Assembly: GCF_000733725.1 (NCBI RefSeq)
Contig: NZ_JMQM01000001.1
Location: 1,550,001-1,614,000 of the forward strand
Origin: Nitratireductor basaltis
GTDB lineage: Bacteria > Pseudomonadota > Alphaproteobacteria > Rhizobiales > Rhizobiaceae
DNA: 64,000 nucleotides
Reading direction: 5' to 3'
Positions 1 to 7,769 of the stretch are shown here, one piece after another. Each line of letters begins with the position of its first letter. The first letter of the stretch is position 1. Under the pieces are notes generated by a model, which was not told where the DNA came from, searched no databases, and worked only from the letters and a program-made list of their open reading frames with translations. Both the position numbers and the translations under genes were made by a program.

Positions 1-681
1 GGGCGAAAGGTGGAGGCACTGAAAGCCCACAAGAAGGGCCTGATGCAACAGCTTTTCCCACAGGAAGGCGAAACACAACCCCGCCTTCGCTTTCCGGAGT
101 TTCGGGATGCAGACGATTGGAAGGAAGTGACGCTTGCCAAATTCATCGAGGAGTTTCGAGAGCAATCGACGGTTCAAGATGAATATGAAGTTATGACCTC
201 TGCTCGAAGCGGCTTGGTGAGGCAAAGGGAATATTATGACAATGATCGAATTACTGAGCGGGATAATGTCGGCTTTAATGTAATTCCACCCAATTACATG
301 ACTTACCGAAGTCGTAGTGATAATCGGAAATTCTACTTCAACGAGAATAAACTTGGAGTAACAGGAATTGTAAGTATTTATTATCCCGTTTTTCGAATCC
401 TGAACGGCTCGAACAAATTCTTCATAGAGCTTTTTTCGATGTTTTCGAGAATTATTGGGATGTACAGCGTTGGAACTTCGCAAACAGTCCTATCATTCAA
501 TCAACTTAAAAAGATTAAGCTTCCGGTTCCCGGCGAGGCTGAACAACAGCGGATCGCCGACTGCCTCGCCTCGCTTGACGACCTGATCGCCGCCGAAGCC
601 CGAAAACTCGATGCGCTCAAGACCCACAAGAAGGGTCTAATGCAGCAGCTTTTCCCTTCAGTCGCGGTGGGTGATGCATGA
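1..681 (+). CDS. hsdS: Type I restriction enzyme specificity subunit HsdS (5'-truncated by window)
   Basis: This is the DNA-recognition subunit of a type I restriction-modification enzyme. It would bind HsdM (and HsdR) and read a bipartite target through two target-recognition domains. The frame is open from base 1, so the gene starts upstream. The visible part begins in the central conserved helix (EALKAHKKGLMQQLFP, bases 13-60), continues through the second recognition domain and ends in a near copy of the same motif (DALKTHKKGLMQQLFP, about 610-657). This repeated helix pair is diagnostic of HsdS. The recognition domain (about 190-510) is clearly more AT-rich than its flanks, as expected for a domain exchanged by recombination. 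The stop overlaps the next gene by ATGA. Confidence 0.93.
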   Translation, partial: GRKVEALKAHKKGLMQQLFPQEGETQPRLRFPEFRDADDWKEVTLAKFIEEFREQSTVQDEYEVMTSARSGLVRQREYYDNDRITERDNVGFNVIPPNYMTYRSRSDNRKFYFNENKLGVTGIVSIYYPVFRILNGSNKFFIELFSMFSRIIGMYSVGTSQTVLSFNQLKKIKLPVPGEAEQQRIADCLASLDDLIAAEARKLDALKTHKKGLMQQLFPSVAVGDA

Positions 682-1907
682 GAGGCATCCGCACTTATAC
701 GGGCCTGGGCAAGCTGGTGGCGCGGCTTCGGGACGACCTGAACACAGCCGACCTGGTGTTGCTTTACGCCTATAACCGCACCGGAAAGACACGCCTCTCG
801 ATGGAGTTCAAGGACGCCGGCAAGCGCAAGCATAAGATGAAGAACCCGACCGGCACGCCCGACACGCTCTATTTCAACGCCTTCACCGAGGATCTGTTCG
901 TCTGGGAAAACGACCTCGAGGGCGACAGTGTGCGCCGCCTGCAACTGAACGAGAAGTCGTCCTTCTTTAACGCTATGACCGAACTTGCGCTGGACGAAAC
1001 CATTGCCCGGTACCTCTTCAGATATGCCGACTTCGAATTCGATTTCACCTACAAGGAGGTACAGCAGGACAAGGATACCATCTCCAAGCCGGATTTCGTG
1101 AGCTTCCGAAAAGGCGGCGAGGCAAACATCAAGGTGTCGCGCGGCGAACAAAACATCTTTATCTGGTGCGTCTTCATGGCGATCTGTGAACGGATGCTGG
1201 ATGGGCATGAATCCTATCAGGGGAAGAAGTACCTCTACATCGACGACCCAATCTCGTCGCTGGACGACAACAACGCCATCTCCGTCGCCTGCGATCTCGC
1301 CAAGCTTCTTCGTCGGGCGGCCACGCGAAAGGATGCCAACGGTGCGTCCGCTCCAATCAAGGTGATTCTTTCTTCGCACCACGCGCTGTTCTTCAACGTG
1401 ATGTGCAACGAAGTGGGTAGGCGGGCCGATGGCGAACCGAAGATCACCCACAAGCGCTATTTTCTGCACCGCCCAAATGGCGATGGCGCCTACACGCTTC
1501 AGGCAACGGAGGATACGCCGTTCTTCCACCATGTCGCCACCTTAGCCGAGTTGCTTCGCGCCGCCGATCCCGCGAAGGGCAAGCTCTACACTTTCCATTT
1601 CAACGCCTTGCGCAGCGTCATGGAGAAGACGGCATCCTTCTTCGGGCACTCAAGCATCGCCTTCTGCCTGAAGGCGCTCGACAACGACGAGGACCGCGCG
1701 CTGTTCAACCGAGCCCTGAACCTGTTGAGTCATGGCGCCTACGCAATCCATGAGCCGACCGAGATGGGCGAGGACAATAAGGAACTCTTCCGCCGCATCC
1801 TTCGCGATTTCGTCACGCGGTTCGAGTTCTCCTTGCCGGGCGCTGTTTCCGCCCCGTCCGCAGCTCCGGCATACACTCCCGTCCCTCAGGAAGTACCCGC
1901 ACAATGA
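678..1907 (+). CDS. PrrC/RloC-like ATPase, candidate anticodon nuclease in the hsd operon
   Basis: This is a 409-residue ABC-type ATPase of the kind found inside type I restriction operons. Visible motifs are a Walker A variant AYNRTGKT (31-38, with A for the usual first G), an ABC-signature-like SRGEQ (154-158), Walker B YLYIDD (185-190) running into the D-loop SSLDDNN, and a His switch at SSHH (about 232-235). The C-terminal part has R312-x3-E316 and H352 (LRSVME and LLSHG). PrrC anticodon nuclease uses Arg320-x3-Glu324 and His356, so spacing and position match closely. R345-x6-H352 also fits the HEPN RNase motif. The gene overlaps hsdS and hsdM by 4 bases each, so it is co-translated with them. 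tRNA cleavage is an inference from motifs and context. A plain RloA-type regulatory ATPase is the alternative. Confidence 0.75.
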   Translation: MRGIRTYTGLGKLVARLRDDLNTADLVLLYAYNRTGKTRLSMEFKDAGKRKHKMKNPTGTPDTLYFNAFTEDLFVWENDLEGDSVRRLQLNEKSSFFNAMTELALDETIARYLFRYADFEFDFTYKEVQQDKDTISKPDFVSFRKGGEANIKVSRGEQNIFIWCVFMAICERMLDGHESYQGKKYLYIDDPISSLDDNNAISVACDLAKLLRRAATRKDANGASAPIKVILSSHHALFFNVMCNEVGRRADGEPKITHKRYFLHRPNGDGAYTLQATEDTPFFHHVATLAELLRAADPAKGKLYTFHFNALRSVMEKTASFFGHSSIAFCLKALDNDEDRALFNRALNLLSHGAYAIHEPTEMGEDNKELFRRILRDFVTRFEFSLPGAVSAPSAAPAYTPVPQEVPAQ

Positions 1908-3556
1908 ACGACCAAATGCAAAAGCAACTGGGTAAGACACTCTGGAATATCGCCGACACGCTGCGCGGAGCGATGAACGCGGACGATTTCCGCGACTACA
2001 TGCTGTCCTTCCTGTTCCTGCGCTACCTGTCAGACAACTATGAGGCTGCAGCGAAGCGAGAATTGGGGAGTGATTACCCTGATTTTCCCTTGGATGTATT
2101 GCTGCAAACAGGGGCAACTACGCCCCTGCAAGCTTGGTATGAGGAAAACCCTGAGGACATCGCTGAGTTTGAAAAGCAGATGCGCCGCAAGGTTCATTAT
2201 GTGATCAAGCCTGAACACCTCTGGGCCAACATCGCCCATTTAGCGCGAACTCAGAACGGAGAACTGCTGAACACCCTGCAGAAGGGTTTCAAATATATCG
2301 AGGAGGAGTCGTTTCAGAGTGCGTTCGGCGGCTTGTTCTCGGAAATCAATCTCGCTTCTGAAAAGCTCGGCCGGTCCTACTCGGATCGCAACTCAAAGCT
2401 AGGCGCCGTCATTAAGGAGATCGCCAATGGACTCGCCGATTTCTCGTCCGACGTGGATACGCTGGGCGATGCCTACGAATATCTGATTGGCCAGTTTGCA
2501 GCCGGCTCGGGCAAGAAAGCCGGCGAGTTCTATACCCCGCAGCAGGTGTCAGACATCCTTTCCGCAATCGTGACGCTGGACAGCCAGGAGCCCGCAACCG
2601 GAAAGAAAGAACACCTCGCCAGCGTGCTCGATTTCGCGTGCGGCTCCGGCTCGCTGTTGCTGAACGTACGAAAGCGCATGGGACCGCATGGCATCGGAAA
2701 AATCTACGGGCAAGAAAAGAACATCACCACCTATAACCTCGCTCGCATGAACATGCTGCTGCACGGCGTGAAAGACACCGAGTTCGAAATCTACCATGGC
2801 GACACGCTGAACAATGACTGGGACATCCTGCGCGAGTTGAACCCCGCCAAGAAGCCTTCCTTCGATGCCATCGTGGCCAACCCCCCCTTCAGTTTGCGTT
2901 GGACTCCCGGTGAGGCCATGGGGGACGATGTGCGGTTCAAGAATTACGGGCTGGCGCCAAAATCAGCCGCAGATTTTGCCTTCCTGCTGCACGGCTTTCA
3001 CTACCTCAAGGACGAAGGCGTGATGGCCATCATCCTGCCCCACGGCGTTCTGTTCAGGGGTGGGGCCGAAGAACGCATTCGCACGAAACTGCTGAAGGAT
3101 GGTCACATTGACACGGTTATCGGCCTGCCCGCGAACCTGTTTTATTCGACGGGCATCCCGGTCTGCATCCTCGTGTTGAAGAAGTGCAAGAAGCCGGATG
3201 ACGTGCTCTTCATAAACGCGGCGGAGCTTTTTATAAAAGGCAAACGCCAGAACCAATTGGGAGACGGCAGTAACGGGACGCCTGACCACATCGGCAAGAT
3301 CATCGAGACGTACCAGTTCCGCAAGGAAGAGGATCGCTACTCCAAGCGCGTGAGAATGGAGCGTATTGTTGAGGAGGGCTACAACCTCAACATCTCACGC
3401 TACATCAGCACAGCCGAACCGGAGCCCGAAATTGATCTCTCAGCTACCCACGAAGAGCTGATGAAGCTCGACAAGCAAACCCGTGAGGCGACGACGAAGC
3501 ACAACGCATTTTTGAAGGAGCTTGGGCTTCCACTTTTGCCGCTTTCAGAAGGATGA
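1904..3556 (+). CDS. hsdM: Type I restriction-modification DNA methyltransferase subunit HsdM
   Basis: This is the N6-adenine methyltransferase subunit, which with HsdS methylates host sites using S-adenosylmethionine. The 550-residue length is typical. The N-terminal helical HsdM_N domain starts LWNIADTLRGAMNADDFRDY. The AdoMet-binding motif DFACGSGSL lies near residue 242 and the catalytic NPPF near 326. The start ATG overlaps the stop of the nuclease-like gene (ATGA at 1904). No hsdR follows before other genes begin, so the endonuclease subunit must lie upstream of the window if the system is complete. The order hsdS, ATPase, hsdM differs from the E. coli prr locus (hsdM, hsdS, prrC, hsdR). 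Confidence 0.96.
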   Translation: MNDQMQKQLGKTLWNIADTLRGAMNADDFRDYMLSFLFLRYLSDNYEAAAKRELGSDYPDFPLDVLLQTGATTPLQAWYEENPEDIAEFEKQMRRKVHYVIKPEHLWANIAHLARTQNGELLNTLQKGFKYIEEESFQSAFGGLFSEINLASEKLGRSYSDRNSKLGAVIKEIANGLADFSSDVDTLGDAYEYLIGQFAAGSGKKAGEFYTPQQVSDILSAIVTLDSQEPATGKKEHLASVLDFACGSGSLLLNVRKRMGPHGIGKIYGQEKNITTYNLARMNMLLHGVKDTEFEIYHGDTLNNDWDILRELNPAKKPSFDAIVANPPFSLRWTPGEAMGDDVRFKNYGLAPKSAADFAFLLHGFHYLKDEGVMAIILPHGVLFRGGAEERIRTKLLKDGHIDTVIGLPANLFYSTGIPVCILVLKKCKKPDDVLFINAAELFIKGKRQNQLGDGSNGTPDHIGKIIETYQFRKEEDRYSKRVRMERIVEEGYNLNISRYISTAEPEPEIDLSATHEELMKLDKQTREATTKHNAFLKELGLPLLPLSEG

Positions 3557-3941
3557 TGTGAGGCTTGTAGGATGTCCGCTCTTGGGCGCTGATCGGCACC
3601 CAAGGAAGGGCCAAAATGGCAGCGCGTTGCGGTCTAACAATCCAGAGGCGACCTTCGGTTTCGCCTCTCACCATCAGTTAGCTGCCATTCATTGATTCAA
3701 AAGATCGAGAACGAACTCGCTTGTGCACGCGCCATCGAACCGATCCTAGTGAGTTTCCCTCCCCCTAGCGCAGCCGAAACCTCGAGCACCAGCACGTCTG
3801 GGCGACTGAAGATGTTGAAATTTTCTGACATCTACCGCTGACGAAAAATTCAAATTTAATGGCATGAGCATATCAGGAGCCGCGTAGCCGTGCGTCTTCA
3901 TCAACACACGGATCTCGTGCGTCACATCCATCGCTAGTGAC
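3557..3941. other. No convincing gene; end of the restriction locus
   Basis: Short open frames exist here, including one on the - strand at 3746-3973, but none has a ribosome binding site or recognisable product. Base composition drops around 3820-3870. No clear rho-independent terminator follows hsdM. Confidence 0.4.
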
Positions 3942-4355
3942 CTAACGCGAGGTGGTGACCGTAACGTACTCACCCCTATTCCCGCGACCGTAGATCTCCA
4001 CTAATACGAAAGTAGAGCCACTAAGAATTTCTCGAGCTGCCTGCGGCGAAATCTTGCCTCGCCGCAGCATCATCTCCAAGATCGCGCGGTTGCTGGCGCT
4101 GTGAAAAAAACTATCGGTCTGATCGAGCGAGTCGCGACGCCCAAACCTGTGGTAGTTCGCTCTGTCCTGCCTGATGATCTGCCATGGCTGCGTCAAACGC
4201 TCTCCGCTTGAATTGTGAAGATCACGTTCGCCAATGAAAGCTGAATAGCTATCGATCAGGTACGTATCATCCGCTGATCGGATAGAGGATTGTGCGAACG
4301 CGACAGTCGAAAAGACGCACACTACACCTGGGAAGGCGATTGTTATCAACTTCAT
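3942..4355 (-). CDS. Small secreted protein of unknown function
   Basis: This is a 137-residue hypothetical protein. The start was placed at the ATG at 4353-4355 because GGGGAG lies about 7 bases upstream and the N-terminus is then a good signal peptide (MKLITIAFPGVVCVFSTVAFA, cleavage after AFA). The frame stays open to 4793, but that extension has no binding site and would bury the signal peptide. The mature part (about 115 residues) is rich in charged and polar residues, has no cysteine and ends in a short beta-like segment (FVLVEIYGRG). A periplasmic or secreted location is inferred. I do not recognise a family. It stands alone on the - strand. Confidence 0.7.
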   Translation of the reverse strand: MKLITIAFPGVVCVFSTVAFAQSSIRSADDTYLIDSYSAFIGERDLHNSSGERLTQPWQIIRQDRANYHRFGRRDSLDQTDSFFHSASNRAILEMMLRRGKISPQAAREILSGSTFVLVEIYGRGNRGEYVTVTTSR

Positions 4356-5148
4356 TAGTACTCCCCTGCTTCTGAAGCGCTTGATGCTAGCACAACTTCC
4401 AAAGCGAAACTTTAAAGTCTGGTTTTCGAGAGAGATTCTAGGTCGATAAGCGATGTTGAGCCACAGCATCGAAAAGTGTCGGCAGACGGTCAGTACCGCA
4501 GCACCTGTGGCACTGACCGTAGCTGGAGCGCAGTCTCCAGCTCCGCCTATTGTTCCAGAACGCGATAAAGTGCGTGTCTGGCGGATTATACCAGCGAGAG
4601 CAAGCACGCCTCTCACGATCAATGGAAGCGGCTCTTGCTCCCGATGTGTCCCCGCCGGAATTAGGTGGACCGGGCAATCGGTGAACATGAACAGTCGGTA
4701 TACTCCTATCGTCACCCTGTGAGGAATGATGATACGCAGCCTGCCTCTCAACAGAATGCCGGCCCTACCGCTCAACGAGGCTTGCCGTGCCACAGTCAGA
4801 TCTGCTCATGTCCAGTGCGCGCCGAAGAGTGAACAATGCCGTCCCCACTGTTTACCGATGCCCAACGCTCTGCAGGGCGTTAGACTCCACGCGCGTCGTC
4901 AATCAAGTCGAGGTGGATTGGGTTGCCGCATAATGGCCGACTAGTTCTGTGCTGATTGCGAGGTCGGCAATCGTCGGACTGCTGACAACAGAGAAGATTA
5001 GAAGCGTGCTCGCGATCGCCGTTGTTGGCAAGATGGAGACGGTTGACGCCTTGGAGCGCGCGGCATTTCAGTTCACCGACGGAATGACTGAGCCTAATAC
5101 TACTGTCGTAGAAGGCTCCCCACTTTGAGGAGCCAAAGGCAGAAGCCG
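4356..5148. other. Gene-poor accessory stretch
   Basis: About 790 bases without a gene I can support. Open frames at 4453-4722 (+) and 4726-4944 (+, preceded by GAGGA) have unconvincing composition. The long - strand frame through 4880-5431 appears to be the shadow of coding-like sequence on the + strand. The stretch looks like decayed island DNA. Confidence 0.4.
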
Positions 5149-5358
5149 ATGCTGTACAGCCCGGAACATCATCTGAAGGCAGCGCGCGAGCTGGAGCAGA
5201 GGGCGAACCGCGAGTCAGATCCGCAGAAGAAAGCGGAGCTGAAAGAGTTGGCGTCACAGCGTCGGTTGGTGGCGAAAGCCGGGCGCAGGAAGGTCGCGCA
5301 GAAGGCGACCGAGAACGTTCTGAGCCGCGCGCAGAAGAGCGCCAGCCGCAAGACGTAG
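5149..5358 (+). CDS. Small charged helical protein, hypothetical
   Basis: This is a 69-residue protein starting MLYSPEHHLKAARELEQR. It is almost entirely helical, lysine/arginine-rich and alanine-rich. Third codon positions are strongly G or C, which supports real coding in this frame. It resembles short helical hypothetical proteins common in rhizobial islands (an HLKAARELEQRA opening followed by an SDPQKKAELKELA heptad region). An upstream TTG at 5125 would add 8 residues. I chose the ATG, but neither start has a strong binding site. The function is unknown. Coding-like sequence continues past the stop in another frame (see 5358-5561). Confidence 0.5.
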   Translation: MLYSPEHHLKAARELEQRANRESDPQKKAELKELASQRRLVAKAGRRKVAQKATENVLSRAQKSASRKT

Positions 5359-5561
5359 ACGACATTGATGCCGCACTCGACGCGGCTGAGGATGAAGTCT
5401 TCGGTGGCACCGATACCCGCGAGCCCACCACCTACGATCCCGCCAAGGACAAGACCGAATACGGCGACGACTGGATCTTCCCGAAGCCGGAGAAGAAGCG
5501 GCTCGATCCGGTGGCTAAAGCTTGCAACCGCCGCAACAACCTGCTGTGCCCTTTATTATAG
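5358..5561 (+). pseudogene. Coding-like fragment without a start codon
   Basis: Directly after the stop of the small helical gene, a second + frame reads as an acidic, protein-like segment. It contains DIDAALDAAEDEVFGGTD and EYGDDWIFPKPEKKRLDP and ends at a TAG at 5559-5561. Third positions stay GC-rich, but the frame has no ATG, GTG or TTG back to its last stop near 5109. It could be the downstream part of a gene that has lost its 5' end, or it could be joined to 5149-5358 by a frameshift. I do not recognise it. Confidence 0.4.
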
Positions 5562-5641
5562 GGTTTGCAGCCCAAAACTACCCTCGTTTGCGAGCACACT
5601 TCAGGGGAGCGCAACAGCGAGCGCGAGAATGAGCGCCCGCA

Positions 5642-5985
5642 TCAGTCACAAGATTCCCCGTCCGAGTCATCGGTCTTGATGAACTGGATGCCGTTGAACT
5701 CGATCAGCTCGTAGGATTTGTAAACCAGGTCGAACATGCGGCCATCAAGGCAGCCGACTTGGGCGACCTTGTTTTCGTTCCAGCCGATGACGATGCACTC
5801 GGTAGACTGGAAATCCATCCCGTTCTCGCCAAGTCAGAGGTAGCGGAATGGGGGCCGCCTTCGGGCCATAGCTTCTGGGTACATCCGGCTCCGGCCCAAT
5901 ATTCCTGGGCTCCGGCCATGCCAGGAACCGACAGTCCCAACAGTATCGCAAGTATCAGTCTAATGGTTTCGGCTCACTAGACTAT
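5642..5985 (-). pseudogene. Remnant of a small secreted protein, frame broken
   Basis: On the - strand, bases 5985-5820 read as a signal-peptide-like segment (LILAILLGLSVPGMAGA) followed by a Trp/Cys-containing region, but no ATG precedes it. The probable continuation is in a different frame, 5818-5642: it starts MDFQSTECIVIGWNENK and ends with a TGA at 5642-5644 after 58 residues. A TGA interrupts that second frame just upstream (RYL, stop, LGENG). The parts look like one former cysteine-containing secreted protein broken by a frameshift and a stop. The reconstruction is an inference. Confidence 0.45.
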
Positions 5986-6166
5986 TGCTAACTTCGCAGA
6001 CAAGTACCGGACAGTAGGTCGTCAGCATTGAGGCGACTACGCTCACCCGATCAAAGCGTGCAAACACCGTAACGAAGCGGAACAACCGACCAGCAATAAG
6101 TTCAAATGTCAAAAGTTCGACTGATCAGTATAGTTAACAATTTTTAACACAGAAGCATCCGGGTTC

Positions 6167-6460
6167 GTGGCCGCAAGAAGCGTACACTCTTACTTAATTT
6201 TGCGAGAATGGAACTTAATATCGCACAGCTGGACTGCCATCCCAGAAACTTTCGGAACAGTCACCGGCTACGAAACCCGGCAGACGATCTTCCCCAAGAG
6301 CATCAATGGCAAGCCGGAACAGCGGGCCCAGTCCTTCTGCGACATGCACCGGATTGTCTCCCCCATCATGGTCAGCCGAGACGCCTGCGTCATTGCGATG
6401 TGGGCTGCCGGTCATTGTCAGGAACTGAAGCTGGCTCAACGGATGGAGAGGGTAACGTAG
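6167..6460 (+). CDS. Hypothetical protein, possibly an N-terminally damaged fragment
   Basis: From about base 6225 this frame is clearly coding by third-position GC bias, reading WTAIPETFGTVTGYETRQ through to a stop at 6458-6460. The first 20 residues after the GTG at 6167 come from AT-rich DNA and lack that bias, so the 5' end may be lost or wrongly assigned. The product would be at most 97 residues, with three cysteines in its second half. No signal peptide or domain is recognised. It converges on the membrane-protein gene at 6469. Confidence 0.4.
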   Translation: MAARSVHSYLILREWNLISHSWTAIPETFGTVTGYETRQTIFPKSINGKPEQRAQSFCDMHRIVSPIMVSRDACVIAMWAAGHCQELKLAQRMERVT

Positions 6461-6468
6461 ACCGATTT

Positions 6469-7176
6469 TCAAAGCTGGTATTTACTGAACCCGCTTTGCA
6501 ATCTTTCTATGGAGTCTGCCAGCTTCTCCGCCTGCTCAGGCACGCTTTGGAGATGAACTGTATAGCTTTTTATATACTGGGAGTTAGGTATTTCCAGTTG
6601 CTCTCCAAAGTCCTTGGGTTCGCCTATAGAGAGTCTATGATACTTCTTAAGATCACCCTCAAACGTGTAATTCTGCTTAAGAAGGTCTTTCAGATTAGTT
6701 TCGTCCGCAGCTTCGAAGAGTGGGCGAACCGCATTTATAAGGTCATCGCTTGCGATATCTCGGATCTCCTGCAGGCACTCCTGGTAAGCATCAACTCTTT
6801 CACAAAATTGGTCGGTTTGTTTCTCGACGCAGAGGGCTGTTTCAACACTGATTCGAAGCATGCGAGCTCTATGGGCTGCACTCCTCAATCGCTTCACAGC
6901 AAAATCATATGCTCGGGCTACTTTGCGAACTTCAGTCCGCAATACGAGAGAAGTGGACAGTGCATCGGACCTTCTCATTTGTTGGATAGTGATGACCGCT
7001 GCGGTGATCGCAAAAAACGATCCGGCCAAAGACTGCCAGTCCCTAAGCCAGGAAGCAAAACCCGAAACCGACTCAATTGCAGCTCCGAAGCAAAATGCGA
7101 CTGCGGCGAGAGCCATTGCGCTGATGGTTCTTATACCAGTTCCGTGAATAACGCCGGTGCCACGAGGGTTCCGCAT
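6469..7176 (-). CDS. Two-helix membrane protein with a cytoplasmic helical domain
   Basis: This is a hypothetical protein of about 235 residues. I chose the ATG at 7174-7176 because GGAGAG lies 9 bases upstream. An in-frame ATG three codons earlier sits directly against that GGAGAG and is less likely. Two hydrophobic segments near the N-terminus (ISAMALAAVAFCFGAA and WQSLAGSFFAITAAVI) are probable membrane helices. They are followed by about 165 mostly charged, helical residues, probably cytoplasmic and coiled-coil prone. Base composition is lower in GC than the core genome. I do not recognise a family. Such architectures occur in defence and signalling proteins, but no function can be assigned. 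Confidence 0.65.
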   Translation of the reverse strand: MRNPRGTGVIHGTGIRTISAMALAAVAFCFGAAIESVSGFASWLRDWQSLAGSFFAITAAVITIQQMRRSDALSTSLVLRTEVRKVARAYDFAVKRLRSAAHRARMLRISVETALCVEKQTDQFCERVDAYQECLQEIRDIASDDLINAVRPLFEAADETNLKDLLKQNYTFEGDLKKYHRLSIGEPKDFGEQLEIPNSQYIKSYTVHLQSVPEQAEKLADSIERLQSGFSKYQL

Positions 7177-7244
7177 GATCGCCATCTCTCCGAATCTTTC
7201 CGGTTGAATCGACCGAATGATTATACCGCTGAGGGAGGGAGACG

Positions 7245-7769
7245 ATGGAAATCTGGGACAAGTATCGGCTTCTTTCCTCAAAATACTGGATCCAGCCAAG
7301 CAGGCCTATGATGCGATCTTCTACGTCTACCGCAATCTCAAGTTCTTCGAGGAACGTAGGGCTGAGGCTGCCTCGGATAGCGACTGGAAGAAGATCAGGG
7401 CGTCAAGGAGAACCTGATCTTCGAGGCGCGCTTCACCCGATACCGCAGCGACAACGGTCAAGAGCCACCGGCAATGGAGAGCATGCTGTTAACTATTTTT
7501 CGGCCTATCCTCCCCCTCTGCCTGGTGGTGGCTTCTGGGCCATGATCCGGTTGGCCCGAGATACGCACCCAAAACCGATCATGGGCAAGGGCGAGAAGCC
7601 GGTAATCTATCCAACCGAGCTTGAGGCACAGAAGGCCTGCACCAATCAACTGTTGGCCTATTTCAATGGCGACCTGCGCAGGGATGGTGAGAAGATCAGC
7701 ACGACCCGTATGAAGGCTGAAAAGCTATTTCGTCTGGGCACGAGGCCCGTGGAGGTGGAGGTAAGATGA
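7245..7769 (+). pseudogene. First gene of the island operon, broken by three frame changes
   Basis: A strong binding site (GAGGGAGGGAG) precedes the ATG at 7245 (MEIWDKYRLLSSKYW). The coding signal then moves to a second frame (DPAKQAYDAIFYVYRNLKFF, about 7291-7395), a third (GVKENLIFEARFTRYRSDNG, about 7399-7458) and back to the first (GGFWAMIRLARDTHPKP to the stop at 7767-7769). Each segment has normal codon bias in its own frame, so this looks like one former protein of about 170 residues with three indels. The C-terminal segment resembles a conserved hypothetical protein of rhizobial genomic islands. The stop overlaps the next start by ATGA. Function unknown. Confidence 0.6.

Noticed and set aside
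501-1532. Long - strand open frame of 343 residues opposite the nuclease-like gene
   Set aside because: It is the antisense shadow of a gene with clear motifs and operon overlaps, and it has no ribosome binding site or family features.
4356-4793. Upstream extension of the small secreted protein (283 residues in total)
   Set aside because: The extra residues have no binding site and would place the signal peptide in the middle of the protein.
4880-5431. 183-residue - strand frame rich in serine and alanine
   Set aside because: It is the antisense of GC-biased coding sequence on the + strand; its composition is typical of a shadow frame.
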